64,000 bases of DNA from the NCBI RefSeq assembly GCF_008040165.1, contig NZ_VRUR01000001.1, forward strand, positions 887,349-951,348. Reading direction: 5' to 3'. Position numbers and translations under genes: made by a program. The DNA comes from Flagellimonas hymeniacidonis. Its GTDB lineage: Bacteria > Bacteroidota > Bacteroidia > Flavobacteriales > Flavobacteriaceae. Below are positions 1-9,288 of this stretch, in pieces. The notes under the pieces are model-generated. The model saw only the letters and a list, made by a program, of their open reading frames with translations. It had not been told where the DNA came from and ran no database searches. How positions within the stretch are numbered: position 1 is the first letter of the stretch; the number at the start of each line of letters is the position of its first letter.

Positions 1-675
1 ATAGCTCAAATGATTGGCCAAACGAACTTTTTCTTCCGTGATATCGTATTTCTCTAAATAGTAGATCAATTCCTGTTCAAACCTATTGGCATCTACCTCT
101 GTTTTTAAATCAGCTACCGCTTTTTCCAAACGTTCCCTAACGGTATCCAAACGTTCTGGATCGATTGCCTTTACCTCATCCAATAGTGTATTTAGATTCT
201 TAAGCCGAGCTACAAAGTCTTTTTCCAAAACTTGACCTTCCTCATCTCGGAACTTGACAATTTCAGAAAGAGCCTGCTTCATAGCCCCTTTTATAGCTTG
301 GTATTCCTCTTCATCTATATCTCCTCTCTCGGTTTTCATGGTATCTGGCATACGCAGTGCCATTTCAAGCAATTTAAGCTCATCACCTTCTGTAATATTG
401 GCCAATTGTTGCATATACTTTCTAACCACTCCTTGGTTTACCTCGGCTGTTGTTTCCTCACCAGTGATTTCAAGGTATAGTCCAAAATCTACCTTTCCAC
501 GAATCAACACATCGGCAATCATTTTTCGCAATTCCAACTCCTTCTCTCTATAGGATTGTGGAATTCTAGCATTGATATCAAGGTTTTTGCTGTTGAGCGA
601 TTTAAGCTCTATGGATATTTTCTTGGAAGGAAGTTGCACTACATGCTTTCCAAATCCGGTCATGGATTGAATCAT
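1..675 (-). CDS. YicC/YloC family endoribonuclease, partial
   Basis: The gene is read leftward and its C-terminus runs off the left edge, leaving 225 codons of a family that is usually near 290 residues. The start was chosen because the protein opens with MIQSMTGFG, the hallmark N-terminus of the YicC/YloC family, followed by the conserved segment around SLNSKNLD and the charged helix PQSYREKELELR. YicC-type proteins are cytoplasmic and have been described as endoribonucleases. The visible C-terminal part is a long charged helical stretch, as expected. A run of open plus-strand codons inside the gene is antisense to it and was not called. Confidence 0.9.
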   Translation of the reverse strand, partial: MIQSMTGFGKHVVQLPSKKISIELKSLNSKNLDINARIPQSYREKELELRKMIADVLIRGKVDFGLYLEITGEETTAEVNQGVVRKYMQQLANITEGDELKLLEMALRMPDTMKTERGDIDEEEYQAIKGAMKQALSEIVKFRDEEGQVLEKDFVARLKNLNTLLDEVKAIDPERLDTVRERLEKAVADLKTEVDANRFEQELIYYLEKYDITEEKVRLANHLSY

Positions 676-767
676 ACAAAATGATTAAATTTTGGCAAAG
701 GTAACCAAAATAGTTGCTAGACTACGTACACAAAGACCTTACAAGTTAGCAAGCTTTTAAAACGAAC

Positions 768-1520
768 TTAGTTTAGTTCCCTTACCCAAATATTACGGTA
801 ACTCACCCTACTATTATCTCTATGATCTTGTAATACAATTGGGGCTTTTCCGTGTGCTTCGTACTTTGGCCAACCAATGTATTTAATGGTCCCTTCTATA
901 ATGGTGTGGTCTTGAATCAACACACCGTTATGCAAAACTGTAACCGTTGCCGGTTGTACAATATTGCCTCCCCTACTAAATTCTGGAGCGTGAAAGATAA
1001 TATCGTAGGTATTCCATTCCCCAGTAGGGACAGATGCCATAGCTAAAGGAACAGTTTGCTTATAAACTGAGCCTACCTGACCATTGGTATAGGTTGGGTT
1101 ATCGTTATTGTCCAGCACCTGAATCTCATAGCGCTGCTGAATAAAAACGCCGCTATTAGCCCTGTTCTGACCTTCTCGTTGCACCTCAGCAGGCGATTTC
1201 CATTCTATATGAAGTTGCATGCTTCCAAAGTTCTTTTTGGTCTGAATGTTTCCGGTCTTATCCTTAACTGTCATACTTCCATCTTCGTTTAAGTGCCACT
1301 TTACATCTGTACTATCCGCACTACTTACCCAATGGTTAAAATCCTTGCCATTAAATAATACAAGGGCATCGCTAGGAGGGGCTCCATTCTTTCCCGGAAT
1401 AACCTTTGGAGGAACAGGTTCGTAAAACTCAGTAGCTTCTGGGGTGGTTGGCTCCTTCTCTTGTGAAAGTGCAAAAGTGGGTATCAAAACAATTGCTGCT
1501 AATAGAATATTGACTTTCAT
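768..1520 (-). CDS. Exported DUF1080 protein (3-keto-disaccharide hydrolase family)
   Basis: A protein of 250 residues starting MKVNILLAAI, with a signal peptide ending near residue 20 (FALS-QEK). The rest is one DUF1080 domain, a concanavalin-like beta-sandwich; recognisable features are LFNGKDFNHW near the start of the domain, SGVFIQQRYEIQVLDN in the middle and the closing SYRNIWVREL. DUF1080 proteins are known or proposed to cleave 3-keto-glycosides, and this one should act in the periplasm. A longer reading frame begins upstream inside the preceding gene, but the MKVN start gives the proper signal peptide; the alternative MHMKVN start six bases upstream is possible. It is the last gene of a leftward three-gene operon, seven bases after the previous stop. 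Confidence 0.88.
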   Translation of the reverse strand: MKVNILLAAIVLIPTFALSQEKEPTTPEATEFYEPVPPKVIPGKNGAPPSDALVLFNGKDFNHWVSSADSTDVKWHLNEDGSMTVKDKTGNIQTKKNFGSMQLHIEWKSPAEVQREGQNRANSGVFIQQRYEIQVLDNNDNPTYTNGQVGSVYKQTVPLAMASVPTGEWNTYDIIFHAPEFSRGGNIVQPATVTVLHNGVLIQDHTIIEGTIKYIGWPKYEAHGKAPIVLQDHRDNSRVSYRNIWVRELN

Positions 1521-1527
1521 ATGCATC

Positions 1528-2283
1528 CTAAAGTTCTTTGATTTTAATATTTCTATACCCAATCACTATGGGTTCACCATGGTCTTGGAATGCAATTTTC
1601 CCTGTTTTAAACTTCCCGAAGGCTTCCCAAGTAGCAAATTTAGAATTGGCCACCATAGCGTCCCAAGCTTCTCCATTTACAGGAAATTCTACAATCTTAA
1701 CTCCGTTTAAAACCACGCTGCCTTCATTAGTTTCATGGTTAATCGATATTAAATAATGATTCCACTCTCCAACAGGTTTAACCACATTCTGAGACGGTGA
1801 TACCATATCATAAAGCGCTCCAGCTTGGTGACTTGTGCCGTTCTTTGCATCTGGATGATCTATATTGTCCAGCACTTGAATCTCGGGCCCTGTAGTATAA
1901 GGTTCTGGGTATTTGTCATCTTCAACCACTCCCCACATAATACCACTATTGGCTCCACTGGATACCATCCATTCCACTGAAAGCACAAAATTTGTGTATT
2001 CCTTGTCCGTTACGATGTTGAAACGCTCGCCACCCTTTCGTTGTTCAGAAGTTTTGTTCAAGAGCATGGCGCCATCTTCCAAGCTCCAGGCTTCTTCTAT
2101 ATCCCTTCCCGAATATATGTGCCATCCATCCCACGAAGATCCGTCAAACAAAACAGTCCACTCAGGTTTTTCTTCCTGCATCTTTGTTTCTGAAGTTTCT
2201 TCTACTTCCTTGGAATTCTCTTTTGGCTTGTCTTTGCAAGCAAAAGCAACTATTAATATAGTCAGTAAAGCTATTTTTTTCAT
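1528..2283 (-). CDS. DUF1080 lipoprotein (3-keto-disaccharide hydrolase family)
   Basis: A 251-residue predicted lipoprotein: a hydrophobic leader MKKIALLTILIVAFA precedes Cys16, after which comes a short charged linker and a DUF1080 domain. Diagnostic stretches are VLFDGSSWDGWH, SGANSGIMWGVVEDD, GPEIQVLDN and the terminal GYRNIKIKEL. It is a diverged paralogue of its downstream neighbour (same domain, different export signal), which suggests a periplasmic pair with different linkage preferences. Its ATG overlaps the TGA of the upstream isomerase gene (ATGA), so the two are probably translationally coupled. The specific substrate cannot be read from the sequence. Confidence 0.88.
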   Translation of the reverse strand: MKKIALLTILIVAFACKDKPKENSKEVEETSETKMQEEKPEWTVLFDGSSWDGWHIYSGRDIEEAWSLEDGAMLLNKTSEQRKGGERFNIVTDKEYTNFVLSVEWMVSSGANSGIMWGVVEDDKYPEPYTTGPEIQVLDNIDHPDAKNGTSHQAGALYDMVSPSQNVVKPVGEWNHYLISINHETNEGSVVLNGVKIVEFPVNGEAWDAMVANSKFATWEAFGKFKTGKIAFQDHGEPIVIGYRNIKIKEL

Positions 2284-3332
2284 AATCCCAATATCTTTTT
2301 TAGTTTTTCAGTATCCGTTTCTGAACCGGCAAAATCATCAAATGTTTTGGTGGTTGCTTCAATAATATGGTCTTGAATAAATTTGGCACCTTCCCGTGCT
2401 CCTTGCTCAGGACTTTTAATACAACATTCCCACTCCATAACGGCCCAAACATCACATCCATATTGCGTTAACTTGGAGAAAATAGTCTTAAAATCTATTT
2501 GTCCATCTCCCAAAGAACGATATCTGCCCGCTCGATCACCCCAATCATTGTATCCTCCAAAAGCACCTTTTTTGCCTGTAGGATTAAATTCTGAGTCCTT
2601 TACGTGAAATGACTTTATAAATTCATGGTAATGGTCTATGTAGGTAATATAATCCAGTTGTTGCAATACAAAATGGCTTGGATCATATAAAATATTCACT
2701 CTTTTATGATTCCCCGTTGCTTCTAAAAAGCGTTCAAACGTATCCCCGTCATGTAAATCTTCTCCTGGATGAATTTCATAACAGACATCAACCCCTTCTT
2801 TATCAAAATGATTTAGAATGGGCATCCATCTATTGGCCAACTCTTCAAAACCCATTTCAACCAATCCGGGGGGGCGTTGTGGCCAGGGGTGAGCAGTATG
2901 CCAAAGTAACGACCCAGAGAATGTTGCATGCGCATTTAGTCCAAGCCTACGGCTTGCCGTAGCTGCTTTTTTAACAGTTTCCACCGCCCATGCCGTTCTC
3001 GCTTTAGGGTTGTTTTTTACCGTATCTGGCGCAAAATTATCAAACATAATATCATATGCGGGATGAACAGCTACCAGTTGTCCTTGCAAATGGGTTGAAA
3101 GCTCTGTAATCTCCAATCCGTACGAATTGATTTTCCCTTTGAGCTCATCGCAGTAATCTTGACTTTCAGCAGCCTTATCCAAATCTATTAAGAAAGATTC
3201 CCATGTGGGTATCTGAATGCCTTTGTATCCCAAACCAGAAGCCCATTTGCACATACCGTCCAAAGAATTGAATGGAGGTTGACCATCTACAAATTGGGCA
3301 AGAAATACCGCAGGTCCTTTAATTGTTTTCAT
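2280..3332 (-). CDS. Sugar phosphate isomerase/epimerase (xylose isomerase-like TIM barrel)
   Basis: A 350-residue cytoplasmic protein without a signal peptide. It belongs to the AP-endonuclease-2/xylose-isomerase-like TIM barrel superfamily. The metal-site strands are visible in order: CYEIHPGEDLHDG (Glu), ILYDPSHF (Asp and His), SFHVKDSEF (His) and AVMEWECC (Glu). Proteins of this kind catalyse isomerisation, epimerisation or dehydration of sugars, and several work in keto-sugar or inositol catabolism. It leads the leftward operon with two DUF1080 genes and is divergent from a GMC flavoprotein gene. A 29-bp inverted repeat lies 23-51 bases upstream of its start. The exact reaction is unknown. 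Confidence 0.85.
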   Translation of the reverse strand: MKTIKGPAVFLAQFVDGQPPFNSLDGMCKWASGLGYKGIQIPTWESFLIDLDKAAESQDYCDELKGKINSYGLEITELSTHLQGQLVAVHPAYDIMFDNFAPDTVKNNPKARTAWAVETVKKAATASRRLGLNAHATFSGSLLWHTAHPWPQRPPGLVEMGFEELANRWMPILNHFDKEGVDVCYEIHPGEDLHDGDTFERFLEATGNHKRVNILYDPSHFVLQQLDYITYIDHYHEFIKSFHVKDSEFNPTGKKGAFGGYNDWGDRAGRYRSLGDGQIDFKTIFSKLTQYGCDVWAVMEWECCIKSPEQGAREGAKFIQDHIIEATTKTFDDFAGSETDTEKLKKILGL

Positions 3333-3354
3333 TTAAATCAATTTTTTAAGAAAT

Positions 3355-3383
3355 GATAAATCCTTAACGTTTTAGGATTTATC
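3355..3383. promoter_or_regulatory. 29-bp inverted repeat, candidate operator
   Basis: Two perfect 10-base arms (GATAAATCCT and AGGATTTATC) flank a 9-base centre that contains AACGTT. It lies between the divergent isomerase and GMC genes. No T-run follows on either strand, so an operator is more likely than a terminator. The regulator is not encoded nearby. Confidence 0.5.
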
Positions 3384-3475
3384 GCCTATATTTAAGAAAA
3401 AAACTACGATGTTATTATTTTTCCTGTAGAAAGACATAAATATAGGGATTAGCTAACAATTAAAACAGTACAATA

Positions 3476-5179
3476 ATGAACGAAAATGTTGTTTATGATG
3501 CTATTGTTGTAGGAACAGGGATAAGTGGCGGTTGGGCAGCTAAAGAACTTTGTGAAAATGGCTTAAAAGCCTTGGTTTTGGAGCGTGGACCGATGGTGAA
3601 GCATGTAGAAGATTATAAAACCATGCATGATGATCCGTGGGACTATCCTTTAAAAGGCGAATTGAGCGATGAGGAATTGCAAAAATATCCTAAGCAACGT
3701 CGTTTGGGTTGGGCACCAAAGGAAGATGTCAAACATTTTTTTGTCAATGACTTGGAGCATCCATATCAAGAAACCAAGCGTTTTGACTGGATTAGGGGAT
3801 ATCAAGTTGGTGGACGTTCCTTAACATGGGGGCGGCAAAGTTACAGGTGGAGCGACATTGATTTTGAGGCCAACAAAAAGGAAGGTATTGCCGTAGACTG
3901 GCCTGTTCGCTACAAAGATATTGCTCCATGGTATGATAAGGTGGAATCTTATATCGGTGTTAGTGGTGAAAAATTGGGCCTAAAACAACTTCCGGATGGT
4001 CAATTTCAACCGCCAATGGAATTAAACTGTGTTGAAAAAGATTTACGGCAGGCTATGCAATCAGAGTTTGATGATGGAAGATTATTGACTATTGGGAGAG
4101 CGGCTCATATTACTGAAAACACTTCAAGTTTTGAAGGGAGAGGACCTTGTCAGTACCGAAGTAGGTGTTGGAGAGGATGCCCCTTTGGTGGATATTTTAG
4201 CAGCAACTCTTCTACGCTTCCTGCTGCGGAACGAACGGGCAATATGACATTGCGTGCCAATTCCATTGTTCACGAAGTGGTTTATGATGAAAAACAAAAG
4301 AGAGCGACAGGGGTAAAAGTTATCGATGCGGTGACACATGAAAAAATGGAATTCAAAGGCAAAATTGTGTTTCTATGTGCATCGGCAATGGCATCAGTTG
4401 GTATTTTATTGCAATCCAAATCAAAAACATTTCCAAATGGATTGGGCAATAATAATGATGAGCTAGGCCGTAATCTAATGGATCATCATTATCAACTAGG
4501 AGCTTCTGCAAAGGTTGATGGATACTTGGACAAATATTATAAAGGAAGAAGGCCTAATGGGTTCTATATTCCAAGGTTTGTTAACTTGGATGAAAATACC
4601 AAGACAAAGAACTTTCTTCGTGGTTTTGGATATCAAGGTGGTGCCAATAGGACTCATTGGTCTGAAATGGTAGCTGAAATGGGATATGGTAAAGCGCTTA
4701 AAGAGTCCATTTTAAAGCCAGGCGCCTGGGAAATTGGAATGACAGGTTTTGGCGAAATGTTGCCTCATCATGATAATAGAGTTACCTTGAGTAAAACCAT
4801 GAAAGACCAGTGGGGCTTGCCTCAACTGGATTTTGATGTTGAATTCAGAGAAAATGAGCTGAACATGCGAGAGGCCATTAAAAAAGAAGCTGTAGCTATT
4901 TTTAAAGCTGCTGGCTTTAAAGATGTAAAAGCTTTTGATACGGAAACGGGGCCAGGTCTGGGAATTCATGAAATGGGTGGTGCCCGTATGGGGAATAACC
5001 CAAAAAACTCTGTTTTGAACCGAAACAACCAGATTCATGATGTGCCCAACGTTTATGTTACAGATGGTGCCTTTATGACCTCAGCAAGTTGTGTTAACCC
5101 CTCATTAACCTATATGGCCTTTACGGCAAGGGCCGCCAATCATGCCGCTAATCAATTTAAACAACATAAATTTTCTTAA
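3476..5179 (+). CDS. GMC family FAD oxidoreductase with [3Fe-4S]-type cysteine motif
   Basis: A 567-residue flavoprotein. The FAD-binding Rossmann motif VVGTGISGGWAA lies at residues 11-22, and the GMC C-terminal domain carries GIHEMGGARMG (His498) and CVNPSLT (Asn541), the expected catalytic pair. Cys225, Cys231 and Cys235 form C-x5-C-x3-C, the same spacing as the [3Fe-4S] ligands of the FAD glucose dehydrogenase alpha subunit from Burkholderia. It has no signal peptide; relatives are exported bound to a Tat-signal small subunit. None is adjacent here, but one is encoded at 12.6 kb. The likely role is oxidation of a sugar hydroxyl, perhaps C3 of a glycoside. It is closely similar to the GMC protein at 10.9 kb. 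Confidence 0.92.
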   Translation: MNENVVYDAIVVGTGISGGWAAKELCENGLKALVLERGPMVKHVEDYKTMHDDPWDYPLKGELSDEELQKYPKQRRLGWAPKEDVKHFFVNDLEHPYQETKRFDWIRGYQVGGRSLTWGRQSYRWSDIDFEANKKEGIAVDWPVRYKDIAPWYDKVESYIGVSGEKLGLKQLPDGQFQPPMELNCVEKDLRQAMQSEFDDGRLLTIGRAAHITENTSSFEGRGPCQYRSRCWRGCPFGGYFSSNSSTLPAAERTGNMTLRANSIVHEVVYDEKQKRATGVKVIDAVTHEKMEFKGKIVFLCASAMASVGILLQSKSKTFPNGLGNNNDELGRNLMDHHYQLGASAKVDGYLDKYYKGRRPNGFYIPRFVNLDENTKTKNFLRGFGYQGGANRTHWSEMVAEMGYGKALKESILKPGAWEIGMTGFGEMLPHHDNRVTLSKTMKDQWGLPQLDFDVEFRENELNMREAIKKEAVAIFKAAGFKDVKAFDTETGPGLGIHEMGGARMGNNPKNSVLNRNNQIHDVPNVYVTDGAFMTSASCVNPSLTYMAFTARAANHAANQFKQHKFS

Positions 5180-5188
5180 TATCTACTT

Positions 5189-5653
5189 ATGGAAAACGCT
5201 TCTGCCCGAAATCTATGGGGTGATTTTCTAGACGCCCATCTGGAATTTGCCTCTGAAGATGCCCCAAAAGTCATTCATTTTTGCGACAATGAAAAAGATG
5301 CCAATACTTGTGCAAGCTTAGTTTGCAAAGATGTTAAACGTGCTACTTCGCATTCGTTGTTAGGTTTACAATTACGAAAGGAAGAGCTCCCAAAAATTGG
5401 TGATTTTGCTGTTGTAACAGATTGGTCTGGAAAAGCTTTGTGCATTATCCGTACCACCTCCGTCAAATTGGTCCCTTATTTTTCCATCCATTCAGAACAT
5501 GCACGTTTGGAAGGTGAAGGAGACAAAAGTTTGGAACACTGGCAAAAATCTCATTGGGATTATTATACGAGGGAATTAGCAAAATTTAATAGAACACCTT
5601 TGGAGAGTATGATCGTGGTTTTTGAACGGTTTGAAAAGGTGTTTCAAAAATAA
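5189..5653 (+). CDS. ASCH domain protein
   Basis: A 154-residue soluble protein recognised as an ASCH-domain protein, a PUA-like beta-barrel fold often linked to RNA or nucleotide binding. Supporting stretches are KRATSHSLLGL near residue 50, the GDFAVVTDWSGKALCIIRTT core and the C-terminal EHWQKSHWDYYTREL followed by VVFERF. It begins nine bases after the GMC stop, so it is probably co-transcribed with that gene, although its role in sugar oxidation is not obvious. A hairpin overlaps its stop codon and probably ends the transcript. Confidence 0.82.
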   Translation: MENASARNLWGDFLDAHLEFASEDAPKVIHFCDNEKDANTCASLVCKDVKRATSHSLLGLQLRKEELPKIGDFAVVTDWSGKALCIIRTTSVKLVPYFSIHSEHARLEGEGDKSLEHWQKSHWDYYTRELAKFNRTPLESMIVVFERFEKVFQK

Positions 5654-5674
5654 TGACCGCAAAATGCGGTCATT
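5652..5674. terminator. Hairpin between convergent operons
   Basis: AATGACCGCA pairs perfectly with TGCGGTCATT around a three-base loop. The hairpin starts inside the TAA stop of the ASCH gene and lies between it and the convergent dehydrogenase gene. The flanking T-runs are weak, so termination efficiency is uncertain. Confidence 0.6.
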
Positions 5675-5700
5675 AAAATCATATTGAGGAAAAACTATCC

Positions 5701-6837
5701 TTAATCCATTTCTACCCAAACATTTCCTTGTTTGTGTGATGCTACAGTGCCTTCAATGAAATTCATGCCTCTAACCCCATCTTCCATGGTTGGGAATTCT
5801 CCATCATTATATTTTTCACCCCGGATGGCTTTTGCGGCACCTAAATAAATGTTGGCCATGGAATCAAAAATCCCCTCTGGGTGTCCCGGTGGCATTTTTG
5901 ATGCTCCTAAAGAAAGCTCGGAATTATATGCGTGTCCTGGCTTATATATTTGAACGGGTTCAGTATCGCTCATTTTGTAGAGAAAATTAGGCTTCTCTTG
6001 CTCCCATCTTAAGGCTCCTTTTTCTCCATAAATAGCAATGGCCAGTCCATTTTCCTCTCCTGTAGCAACTTGACTACCTCTGATCACACCTTTTACGTGC
6101 TCTCCCATTCGTATAAGAACGGTCCCGTCCACATCCATTTGGTTGTCTTCATAGAGGTAATTGAAATCACATAACAATGATTTAACCTGTAATCCTGTTG
6201 TAAACTCAACCATGTTAAACGCATGCACTCCAATATCTCCCATACATGAACTTATTCCAGCTTTTGTGGGATCTAAACGCCAAACAGAAGAACGCTTTTC
6301 CTTATCATGGATTACAGTATTTATCCAGCCTTGGTAGTATCTGGCGTCCACTTTATGAATTTTGCCCAGTTCTCCATTCTTGATCATCTCCCTCATTTGT
6401 CTCACCATAGGGTAACCCGTATAAGTATGGGTCAAAGCAAACACCTTCCCAGAATTTTTATGGACCTCTTGAAGGATTTTTGCCTCCTTGTAGTCCATTG
6501 TCATTGGCTTTTCACAGATAACATGAAAGCCATTGTCCAATAACTTTTTGGCCATTGGAAAGTGTAAAAAATTAGGCGTCAATACAGAACAGACCTGGAT
6601 ACGGTCTTCCTCAGGAAGTTTTAGCTCCTCCTCAATAAGTGTATCAAAGTCCTTGTATATTCTATTTGTAGGTACATCAATCTCTTTGGCAAAAGCAATA
6701 TTTTGCTCATAATCTGGATTGAATACGGCTCCTACAATTTCATAATTATCATTGATAAAAGAGGCTACTCTATGAAGTACTCCAATAAGGGAATCACCAC
6801 CCCCACCAATAATTCCTAGTCTTATTTTTTTTGGCAT
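5701..6837 (-). CDS. Gfo/Idh/MocA family NAD(P)-dependent oxidoreductase
   Basis: A 378-residue cytoplasmic dehydrogenase. The N-terminal Rossmann motif GIIGGGGDS is at residues 8-16, the family signature CEKPMTMD has EKP at 109-111, and the GDIGVHAFNM segment carries the usual catalytic Asp/His region. Family members oxidise or reduce sugar and cyclitol hydroxyls with NAD(P). It is the last gene of a leftward five- or six-gene operon with an isomerase, two permeases and a DinB-like gene. In a keto-glycoside pathway it could reduce an imported 3-keto-sugar. That role is inferred from context only. Confidence 0.88.
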   Translation of the reverse strand: MPKKIRLGIIGGGGDSLIGVLHRVASFINDNYEIVGAVFNPDYEQNIAFAKEIDVPTNRIYKDFDTLIEEELKLPEEDRIQVCSVLTPNFLHFPMAKKLLDNGFHVICEKPMTMDYKEAKILQEVHKNSGKVFALTHTYTGYPMVRQMREMIKNGELGKIHKVDARYYQGWINTVIHDKEKRSSVWRLDPTKAGISSCMGDIGVHAFNMVEFTTGLQVKSLLCDFNYLYEDNQMDVDGTVLIRMGEHVKGVIRGSQVATGEENGLAIAIYGEKGALRWEQEKPNFLYKMSDTEPVQIYKPGHAYNSELSLGASKMPPGHPEGIFDSMANIYLGAAKAIRGEKYNDGEFPTMEDGVRGMNFIEGTVASHKQGNVWVEMD

Positions 6838-6850
6838 TTTTAAATTAGTA

Positions 6851-8023
6851 TTAAGCTGTTTCTGTTTTTCTTTTCTTCATATAGATATAAAGTCCAATAA
6901 AGGCAACTATTAAAATCGCTGGTAATATCGACATGGTTCTTAGCGCTTCTGTTGCATTTGCATTGTCCATTAAATTACCCATTACAGGTAAAACCACAGA
7001 GACTGAAAGCATTCCAGCTCCACCCATTATGGACAATCCCAAAGCTCCCGTTTCTGGAAGGTATTCTGCAACAAAACCGAGCATGGTCGGCCAGAAAAAT
7101 GTAACTCCAACTGCAAAAACCGCTGCGGCTGCAAAAGTCATTCCTCCGCTTGTAATAGTCAATAACCAAAGCCCTATAAATGTAAATATTGCTGAAAATA
7201 ATAACATCCCTGCAGGCTGTAATTTATGTATGACCTTTCCTGCAAAGGCACGTCCTAACGCCATGATACCATTTATAAATGCTAGTACCAACAACGGCAC
7301 TGCAACGGATTCTTTTAGCAATGATTCTATGCGTTGCGTTGTACCCAACTCTGATGCTGCTGTTAAAAACATACACAGGACCATAAATATGAATAGTGGT
7401 TTGCCCAAACTGGCAATCATTTTATTGTTGCTGACTCCCATTTGTACACGCTCGGTGACGGGGAAATTTTGACCTAAAAACATAAAGCCATAGATAATTA
7501 ATGGAATAAATAACACTCCTACCATTACCTGCCATCCAAGCCCCATAACATCCATGACTAACCAGCCCACCAAAGAACCTATTACTATTCCCCCTGGAAA
7601 CCAAACATGAAAACGATTCAACATCTTTGTCTTATTCTTGGTGTACATGGAGGCAATCATTGGGTTGAGTGCTGCTTCCACCATTCCATTGCCTATCCCT
7701 ACAAAAAGTGTGGCCAAGAACAACGAGGTCTGATCCTTTGCCAAGATTGTCCATATGATACCAATAGCATGGGTAATAAAAGCTATCCATGTTATTTTTT
7801 TGATGCCTAGCGAGTCTACTAGCGGTCCTCCAACTATCATGGCAATTGTAAAGCCCCAAAAAGCAGGTGTAAACGCCCATCCTATTTGTTCTAAAGTAAG
7901 ACCAACTCCTTCTGGCCCAAAAACAGTTTCTAATCTTGCCCTTATTGCAAAGGTCATTGCCGTTACCAAGAGTGCAACACAGGAGGCAACAAAAAGTCTA
8001 TTCTTATTAATATTTTCCATCAA
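6851..8023 (-). CDS. MFS transporter
   Basis: A 390-residue polytopic membrane protein with about 12 hydrophobic segments. The N-terminal half has the cytoplasmic-loop type motif GGPLVDSLGIKK after the second segment, a major facilitator signature, and a short basic tail KKRKTE ends the protein. It sits 13 bases upstream of the Gfo/Idh/MocA gene and 28 bases downstream of the NupG-type permease gene, so it is part of the sugar operon. It is likely an inner-membrane uptake carrier for a sugar or sugar derivative; the substrate cannot be told from the sequence. Confidence 0.85.
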   Translation of the reverse strand: MMENINKNRLFVASCVALLVTAMTFAIRARLETVFGPEGVGLTLEQIGWAFTPAFWGFTIAMIVGGPLVDSLGIKKITWIAFITHAIGIIWTILAKDQTSLFLATLFVGIGNGMVEAALNPMIASMYTKNKTKMLNRFHVWFPGGIVIGSLVGWLVMDVMGLGWQVMVGVLFIPLIIYGFMFLGQNFPVTERVQMGVSNNKMIASLGKPLFIFMVLCMFLTAASELGTTQRIESLLKESVAVPLLVLAFINGIMALGRAFAGKVIHKLQPAGMLLFSAIFTFIGLWLLTITSGGMTFAAAAVFAVGVTFFWPTMLGFVAEYLPETGALGLSIMGGAGMLSVSVVLPVMGNLMDNANATEALRTMSILPAILIVAFIGLYIYMKKRKTETA

Positions 8024-8051
8024 AATATATTTGGTTAGTTATCTATTTGGT

Positions 8052-9281
8052 TCAATTTTTATATTCTACTTCCTCATTTTTAAAAACTAAGGCAAACAAC
8101 AGAAAAACAACCAAAGCAAATCCTGCAGGATACATCCATATAGTCTGCCAAGTATGAGTAGCATCTTCCAATAAATAGGTATCTGTTATTTTCCCCGCTA
8201 TCCAAAACCCAATGAGCATTCCTACTCCATAAGTAGCAAGAGTTATTAATCCTTGGGCTGCGCTTTTATATTTCTCTCCAGCTTTCGTATCCGTATAAAT
8301 TTGCCCTGATACAAAGAAAAAATCATAGCAAATACCATGCAGTGCTATCCCAATAATCAACATGAATGCAAGTTCACCTGGGTTTCCAAAGGCAAACAAC
8401 AAATAGCGAATGGTCCATGCCAACATCCCCGCCAAAATGGTTTTTTTAAATCCATATTTTTTGAAGAAATAGGGCAGTAAAAGCATAAAAAGCACTTCTG
8501 ATATTTGACCTATGGTCATTTTCCCTGTTGGGTTGCTCACGCCGATTTCCGAAAGAAATGGATTGGCGTTTTGATAATAAAAAGCTAAAGGGATACATAT
8601 AAGAACAGAAGCGATAAAGAAAACCAGAAAATTTTTATCCTTTAAAAGCTTCAACGCATCAAACCCCAGCATACTTGCAATATTCACTTTTTCATCTTTC
8701 GATACTCTTGGAGGTGTTTTTGGAAGAGTAAAGCTAAAAAGCCCAAGAATAGCGGAGGCAATTGCCACCATTAAAAAAGTGTTTTTTAGCATCCCTTCTG
8801 ATCTTCCCTCAGGCGAATCCCAAAGAAAAACATAGCTAATAATCAGTCCAGCAACAATCCAACCTATGGTTCCAAATACTCTAACCAAGGAGAATTCTTT
8901 AGCTGGATCTTTCATCTGATTGAAAGAGATTGAATTTACCAACGCCAAGGTTGGCATGTATAAAATCATATATCCCAAAACATATGGGTAAAAAGCAGCA
9001 AAGTCATCTACGCCATACATCTGGTACATTAGAAATGCTCCCACAAGGTGTAAAACACCTAAAATCCGTTCTGCATTAAAATAGCGATCTGCTATTAAAC
9101 CAATAATAAATGGAGCAATTATGGCCCCCCATGACTGCGTTGAAAAAGCCTTTGCTATTTCTCCCCCATTGGCATTCAAGTTTTCCCCCAGAAAAGTGCC
9201 AAGTGTAACAAACCAACCACCCCAGATGAAGAATTCAAGGAACATCATAAAGGACAATTGGAACTTAATTTTTGTATTCAT
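8052..9281 (-). CDS. Nucleoside permease NupG-like MFS transporter
   Basis: A 409-residue membrane protein with about 12 transmembrane segments. It matches the nucleoside:proton symporter branch of the MFS; key features are the N-terminal QLSFMMFLEFFIWGGWFVT and the later GIALHGICYDFFFVSG. In Bacteroidota this branch is frequent in sugar operons and need not be restricted to nucleosides. It lies seven bases after the DinB-like gene and 28 bases before a second MFS gene. Two adjacent carriers in one operon suggest import of two related products. Confidence 0.86.
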   Translation of the reverse strand: MNTKIKFQLSFMMFLEFFIWGGWFVTLGTFLGENLNANGGEIAKAFSTQSWGAIIAPFIIGLIADRYFNAERILGVLHLVGAFLMYQMYGVDDFAAFYPYVLGYMILYMPTLALVNSISFNQMKDPAKEFSLVRVFGTIGWIVAGLIISYVFLWDSPEGRSEGMLKNTFLMVAIASAILGLFSFTLPKTPPRVSKDEKVNIASMLGFDALKLLKDKNFLVFFIASVLICIPLAFYYQNANPFLSEIGVSNPTGKMTIGQISEVLFMLLLPYFFKKYGFKKTILAGMLAWTIRYLLFAFGNPGELAFMLIIGIALHGICYDFFFVSGQIYTDTKAGEKYKSAAQGLITLATYGVGMLIGFWIAGKITDTYLLEDATHTWQTIWMYPAGFALVVFLLFALVFKNEEVEYKN

Positions 9282-9288
9282 AAGAGGA

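Noticed and set aside
254..553. Open plus-strand frames near the left edge
   Set aside because: They lie antisense to the YicC-family gene, whose N-terminus MIQSMTGFG is diagnostic.
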